Shown here one piece after another: positions 58,744 through 64,000 of a DNA stretch of 64,000 nt; within the stretch, counting starts at the first letter, position 1, and every line of letters starts with the position of its first letter. Below the pieces are notes generated by a model. The model worked only from the letters and a program-made list of their open reading frames with translations. It ran no database searches and was not told where the DNA came from. A program made the translations under genes and the position numbers. Source of the stretch: Trichoderma breve (lineage: Eukaryota > Ascomycota > Sordariomycetes > Hypocreales > Hypocreaceae); contig NC_079232.1 of the NCBI RefSeq assembly GCF_028502605.1, positions 3,658,001 to 3,722,000 of the forward strand, given 5' to 3'.

Positions 58744-61700
58744 TGTGGCGCGTTGTTATTAACTCGAAGATGATGAGGATGATGAACGTATGGTTATTAA
58801 GTTGATATTTTTTTGTTGAGGGCGGGTTGGTAGGAAGGGTACGGAGTACAGCGCGTGCCGAAATAGGAGGAGATGGCTGAACTGTGTGGCAACAAAGCAC
58901 GGTTCGAAAGCAGGACTGGAATACTCAGTCCGAAATGCCTTCAAAGCGGTGGCTGCGCGAAACTTGGGCTGTTGTTGCTAGTGCTGGTTTATCCTTTCGA
59001 TAAAAGCTGCGTTGAGGAGACGGGGCTGTAGCCCTCAAAGGGGGAGTAAACCACTATACAGGAAAATGCGCAGAAAATGCGCCGGGCTCAAGACCGAGAA
59101 TTTCCTATGATAATGAAGGCTTCTGCCACAAAAAGAAGGCACCCAATGAAAAATGTTTAGATGAGACGGATTGATTGTTCGTTAGACCGGCATCCTCCAG
59201 AGATGATATATTCGGCAGCAAATCAATCGGTCTCTTGACGGAGAACGTGACTCGCGGACGACAGCTCTCACTTGTTGAGCCCGAGGCATAAAGAGGGGAA
59301 AGGTAAAAAGGCAAAACCCGGTATCGCGAGCGCGCCTTGACAAGCTACACGGCCGCCAGCCTGGCAATGGCAAGAGCAGCAGGCAATGACACAGACAAAG
59401 CAATGATGACAATGCAGTGAGAGAGGTGACAGTCAGGTCAGAGACTGGGGGGTGTCAGTTAAAGAATACAACAAGAGAGCTCCATCATGAAACTAATATA
59501 TGGGGACGCTCTCAATTTCTATTGCTGTTCGCTTCACGCAATCGACCGGAGGGCCTCCATCAGAACAAGCCTTGTGAGGGCGGCCCCGTAGCCAGGCCTC
59601 GCCAGGGTGGGCGAGCAAGGGAAGCCGTCGATGGGGTGTGGAGGCGGAGTTGATGGTGGCCAAGTGATGGTCATGGATTCATGGATGGATGGAGAATGGG
59701 ATGGGGATGGAGCACCTTGTGGAGGTGGACTTGTGAGTGGAGATGCTGGGGTGCAGTGATGCATTCACAATTGGCGCGCCTCCTTAGGGCGATTGCTATT
59801 AGATAGCTAGGGATTTTCGGAGATACTAGTAGCATCATCACACTGGTGCTTGCCAGCAGGTGTTTCCGTCTTTTTCTCAATTCGAGCTTGTTCCTCTCCA
59901 TGGTTGCCGGGCCCGCCACATCACGATCGAGAAAAGAAGGGTGAGGGGAGCCGCAGAGTCGCGGCATTACAACGTGGTCGTTGTCAGAGGGGAATTGACG
60001 GAGTATTATTGCTTCTTAAACAGGAAGAAACGGAAAGGAAAGAAACGGAAAGAAAAGAGAAGAAAAGGGGGGGTTAGACGCGGCACAGAGAGGACTGCCA
60101 GGTACTCATCCGCACACCTTCATCGTCCAACACGTACTCGTACAGTACAGTACAGGTATAAACTGCGAACTGCGACGAGAAACGGAGCATTTTTTCAAGC
60201 AATCCAGGGTCGGCGAATCGACATACCGTTTCAAGGCGATAGAGCCGCGTCCCTCCGACGTATTTTCCGATGCTCTTCCGTCGGGCAACTTGCGGGTGCC
60301 TGTCAGTCTCTCAGTTGTCCCAGGTACATGCATTAGCAGGTTATGGTATGGGCATTGGCAGTCGACGCCACGCGTATCGACCAAGTTTATTGCCGTGGTA
60401 AGGGCCGGTTTCAGCAGCGAACCATTATGCGGGGTTAGTCGTCGGCCGTGGAGGCGGCTGGAAGATGGTCAGTGTCCAGTTTGCCAGTACCGTCCTCGTT
60501 ACCGTACCGTACCAGCAGGCACTGGCGGCATCGTGGCGGCCATTTTGGCCTGCTAGGCTGGTTGGCCTGGTTCTCGTGCCAGCCTCTTTGTGGGCAGTGG
60601 CTTTTGCCTCTGCCGTCCATCAACCGTGGCCTCGGACCTGAGCTCAGCAAGATGGGCAAGTCGGAGGCGTTTCCCAATGGGTCGAGCCATCTAAGCGTTT
60701 CTGGAAAGGCGTGCAGGGGGGCCATGCGACGGATATGGGGTCGTCCAAGTGGCGCCACGGTTTTTTGGGCTCGCTGCCCCAACCAGACGAACGAAGAACA
60801 GGGCGTGCCGGGAAATGACAACCGGGCAAGGGGAGCAAAAGCAGAGGGAGTCGGCGCTCGGAAATGGTCTCCGTTGGGGCTAAGCGAGGAAAAATTTTTG
60901 GCATCCCCTCATCTGACTGCATGTTTGATTAGATTGTTGGCATGGCGATCGAAAAGGAATCGAGCAGAAGGAAGAAGATGAAGCAGCATCGATCAGAGGT
61001 TACGATGAAAAAACAGAGAAGAAAACGGTTCACCAAGTTGAGTGACCGGAATTGAAGACCGAAAAAAACTGATAAGATTGGGCGAGGAGGTAAAAAAAAA
61101 AGCACGGACCTGCGAGGCGCGGAATACGATACGATGTACGAAGCGCACGGCAGTAGGTCAGACTCAACCCTGAGTGTCTCTTGCGCGGAGAACAAAGCCG
61201 TGGTGCAAAGAGCAGGAACGCTCACGGGAAGTAGCCAAGTAGCTCGCACCTGCCTGCACCGTTGGGGAGCAAGCATGAGAGGCATGAGCCAACCAGATGG
61301 CGCGGCAGACAGCTTTAATTCGCATGAATGGCCCGTGATTGGGCGGGCGGGCTTTTAGTGCCTGACCATGGCCGCTTTAAAAATCTGCGGTGGCTTGACC
61401 TGTTGCTTCGTTACTTGCTGAAGAAAGCGCAAGTTGCAACAAGTGCAAAGTGCAAGTGCAGGTGCAAAGTGGATTGTGGATGTGGAAAGCGCCAAGGACG
61501 CACGCAGGCCCGTGTCATCGCAGGCCCACCTGCCCTGGTTCGGTACCGTTTCTGCATCGCTGCTTTTTAGTTAGTTTAGTACCGTTGTTACTGGTTTACC
61601 AGCCCGTGTCATAGGGGCAAATCCATGCCATTATCACCGGTATCAAATCCGATACAGCGGGTTTCGGTATGTGCCTTGTGTAGGTATTTAGTATCGATTC

Positions 61701-62118
61701 TAGGCACTAAAGCAAGTGGCCAGCTGCTAAGAGGTACTAAGCTAGGACAATACTCGTACTTGTGCCTTGTAAGCCGCCTTCTCGGGCCGTCAAGAAGATG
61801 CAAATACAAAGACGTCAGGGTGCGGATAGCAAGGGGCAATGGTAACCTGTGCGCGTCCGTCCATCGAAATCGCCAAAACGATGGCCATCGCCATGACCGG
61901 CGAGTCACAAGATGTATGGCAATGTAGCAGTAGTAGTAATATACATGACGAATTCGCATATATACATGCATGAACAAAAGATCCCCGTCCCGTCCGCCGA
62001 TCCCCACACTCTGGTCTTGTACAGGCATGTTTCTTTGTTTCCCCGTCGTGTCTTGCCTTGTATTGTCTTGGCTCTGGGTCTGTTCTGTCTGCCTTTGAAT
62101 CGCCTCCCGTCTACCGTT
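58744..62118. promoter_or_regulatory. 3.4-kb upstream region of xyr1
   Basis: No supported gene lies between the xyr1 start and the 3' end of the RNase T2 gene. The first 1 kb has a dense cluster of Cre1-type sites (listed separately). Further out, GTAC-rich stretches occur at about 60100-60520 and 61540-61770, purine-rich GGAAAGAAACGG repeats at about 60020-60070, and short direct repeats of AAGTGCA at about 61435-61475. Frames of up to about 177 codons (60448-60981 and similar) look random. A long, complex upstream region fits a highly regulated master activator. Confidence 0.55.
59638..59751. promoter_or_regulatory. Cluster of Cre1-type SYGGRG motifs upstream of xyr1
   Basis: Five plus-strand matches to the Cre1/CreA consensus SYGGRG fall within 114 bases: GTGGAG 59638-59643, directly followed by GCGGAG 59644-59649, then GTGGAG 59719-59724, GTGGAG 59737-59742 and CTGGGG 59746-59751. 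Another CTGGGG is at 59445-59450. They lie about 0.7-1.0 kb upstream of the xyr1 start codon. The carbon catabolite repressor prefers closely spaced pairs. The DNA here is generally G-rich, so some matches may be incidental. Confidence 0.45.
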
Positions 62119-63008
62119 TCAGCCGTGGAGGATACGGTCGCCATCGCCATCGCCACCCCCATTCTTGGGGTCGTAATAGACGGAGTCGGGACAGGTGCTT
62201 TTGGCGCCGTCCGGTGCTGAGGCGACAAACTGGCCATCCTGCAAAGAGCCCTTGACGTTGAAGTGATACCAGACCTGGTTCAACGTCTTGCCCTCGCAGC
62301 CCAGGGTCACGTCTGCGCCGTGCTGCTGGGAGAGCGCTGACTGGATGTCCTCCAGGGCATAAGATTTTGAGCCGTCAGGGGTGATGCCGGCATCAGCCAG
62401 CCACTGGTAGGTAGGCAGCGTCTTGAACAACGACACGGTCCTGGAGAAGAAATCGGCAGCTTCCTCGGTGGGGACGTAGTCATCGTAGCAGCCGGGATCC
62501 AGCGTGGTGATACAAGTGCCATGTTTCCCCCATTCGTGCTCCCAGAAAGATTCGTCATTGCCTTGGTAGTCCTTCCAGTAGGTCTGCATGTAGTGGAGGG
62601 TGTCATCGGCACCCATGGCAGTCAAAATGTCAGTGATGTTGGAATATGCCCGGCTGGCATCGCACGTCTGGGGAAATGAACCATCGCAATTGTCCGGCCA
62701 GAGCCCATGGATGGTCCAGGAATCTAGCAAGCACCATTAAGCATTCATCCCCACTTTGGGAGGTAATATTGAGTTGCATCGTGCTAGGCTACAGGAAACT
62801 ACTTACCAGCAGGGCCGGTGGAGGGGTCGGTATCCCAGAATTGAGTCTGAAGCAGCTGACCAGATGGGATGAAGCAGCAAGTGTCGTCGACGGCGGTAGT
62901 GTTGTGGCATGAGAGTGGAGTGTTGCTGGCACAAATCCTAGAGGCTGCGGCTGCAACGGAAGCCAGCATGCTCGTAGCCAAAAGAGAAATGGACTTGTGA
63001 GAAGGCAT
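62119..63008 (-). CDS. Secreted ribonuclease T2
   Basis: Two exons, 63008-62807 and 62723-62119; 268 residues. Residues 1-22 are a signal peptide (hydrophobic core ISLLATSMLASVAAAA). The active-site blocks are SWTIHGLWPDN (His73) and FWEHEWGKHGTC (H130, E131, H135). Many Cys pairs (CHNTT, DTCCF, NCDG, TCD, TCITTLDPGC) fit the five-disulfide fungal T2 enzymes such as RNase Trv of Trichoderma and Rh/T2 of other moulds. It cleaves single-stranded RNA via 2',3'-cyclic phosphates, outside the cell or in the vacuole, and probably serves phosphate and nucleoside scavenging. A Gly/Asp run (GGGDGDGD) near the C-terminus comes from a GCCATC repeat. Confidence 0.96.
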
Positions 63009-64000
63009 TTTGACTGCGGTTCTACGGAAAAGAGCCCCCGGCTTCTGCCACGATGAGTTGCTTTTCTGTCCCTTTTTTTTTTGGTCTCTCGCCTCTCTGG
63101 TTCCCTAGTTACGCTCTGCCCGATGAGTTGGGTATCCGATAGACTTGACAAGCAAAACAACGACGTTGGCGAGTCCTATTTAACGTTGAAATGCTCCAAA
63201 GATCAGCAAGTATACATTTACAGCAGAGAAGCGCTGAGGCGATCATTGGACGGGGCTTGTGACGAAAATGGTAGGTGTCATGATTTTTGTCAATCATTGG
63301 CGGATGATCGGAAGATCTACCAGGGTAGGTGCCGATTCACATGCAAGCGGTAGACGAAAGAGGCGATTCCGCAAAGGAGAGACTCACTTTGATATAGGTA
63401 AATCCGGCAGATGTAGGTTGACTCAATATTGTAGGTAGACATAGGGAGAGTAAAAAACGGAGAGTGCTTCTCACGAGCTTTATAATGTCCAGTATAGATA
63501 GACGTATATCATGCTAACGTTTTAGCAATTTGCAGTCCAGCTTGATTCGCAAGGAAAGCACCATGAAGAGCTGGTGATTGAAATCGTCTTTGTCAGAGCA
63601 CGACGAGCAATTGGCTTCTTGCCCGTCCTGGTGAAACAAACTCTAGCCATGGGCACGTTATGCACCGACTTTGAGTCTTGTCAATGGCCAAAATCCTGTG
63701 ACCTAGCGCCCGGAAGAAGCTCCCATTTCAGAAGGTTAATTGGCAGCATATAATGAGATCTGCGGATCGGCTGCGTGTTGTTAGAAAAAGCGTCGCTTGA
63801 TCTCCCTTTAGCGGCCCAAAGTCGGCAGCTGCGCAGGTTCATTCGCTGGCTGCGCGCCGAGGCATTTCAACAGGATGCGGCCAATTGCAATGCATGATGG
63901 CAGCAGAGTTTCAGCCCATCTGGCTGCTTTGAAGTCGGCGGAATCACATTGGCAGTCGTTGAAATTGACCGTGTTTCACGGTGGATAAGGTGGGTTTTTC
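63009..64000. other. Upstream region of RNase T2 gene up to the window end
   Basis: 992 bases with no supported gene on either strand. A poly-T/poly-A tract at 63073-63082 lies in the RNase leader or promoter, and several TAGGTA/TAGATAGA strings occur at about 63400-63510. Nothing else is recognisable. Confidence 0.5.

Overview
The window is nuclear DNA of a filamentous ascomycete, almost certainly a Trichoderma species. Genes carry short introns (about 40-100 nt) with GT..AG ends, are well spaced and lie on both strands. The best taxonomic marker is the gene at 55804-58743. Its spliced 937-residue product matches Xyr1/XlnR, the (hemi)cellulase activator of Trichoderma, along its whole length (T. 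reesei Xyr1 is about 940 residues). The secreted T2 ribonuclease at the right end fits the same genus. I cannot fix the species.

Layout, left to right. 1-252 is the 3' end of an unknown gene. 2689-4516 (+) is a His-rich, single-pass membrane protein with a cytosolic PPxY motif. 4878-6182 (-) is a TatD/Scn1-type metal hydrolase. 7624-8394 (+) is a small membrane-anchored fungal protein. 8946-9612 (-) is kinetochore Spc24, divergent from mitochondrial fission protein Fis1 (10200-10961, +). 12403-14618 (-) is a Cdc3/AspB septin. A 3.2-kb gene-poor interval follows. Then come ferrochelatase (17872-19269, -), divergent from Ku70 (19760-21823, +), and a large protein with an internal Zn2Cys6 cluster (22514-25753, +). 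An MFS drug-type exporter (26485-28524, -), a mitochondrial PPR protein (31401-33287, -) and LSm4 (33652-34244, +) follow.

The centre holds the complete cytosolic type I fatty acid synthase. FAS2/alpha (34922-40661, -) and FAS1/beta (43506-49875, +) are transcribed divergently from a 2.84-kb interval. The two products form the fungal alpha6-beta6 synthase. Next come guanine deaminase (50963-52459, +), a bZIP factor (52975-53913, -), xyr1 (55804-58743, -) with 3.4 kb of gene-free upstream DNA, and ribonuclease T2 (62119-63008, -).

Most genes are conserved housekeeping functions. I see no transposon, CRISPR array, tRNA, rRNA or secondary-metabolite cluster. I did not find a clear undescribed multi-gene system. 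The better leads are: a 797-nt first intron in the septin gene that holds a 160-codon same-strand ORF and offers a second start; a dense cluster of Cre1-type motifs upstream of xyr1; GTAC-rich blocks in the two longest gene-free intervals; a ferrochelatase with the full set of animal-type [2Fe-2S] cysteines; the PPxY/His-rich membrane protein; and the internal-zinc-cluster protein with a Q/N-rich tail.
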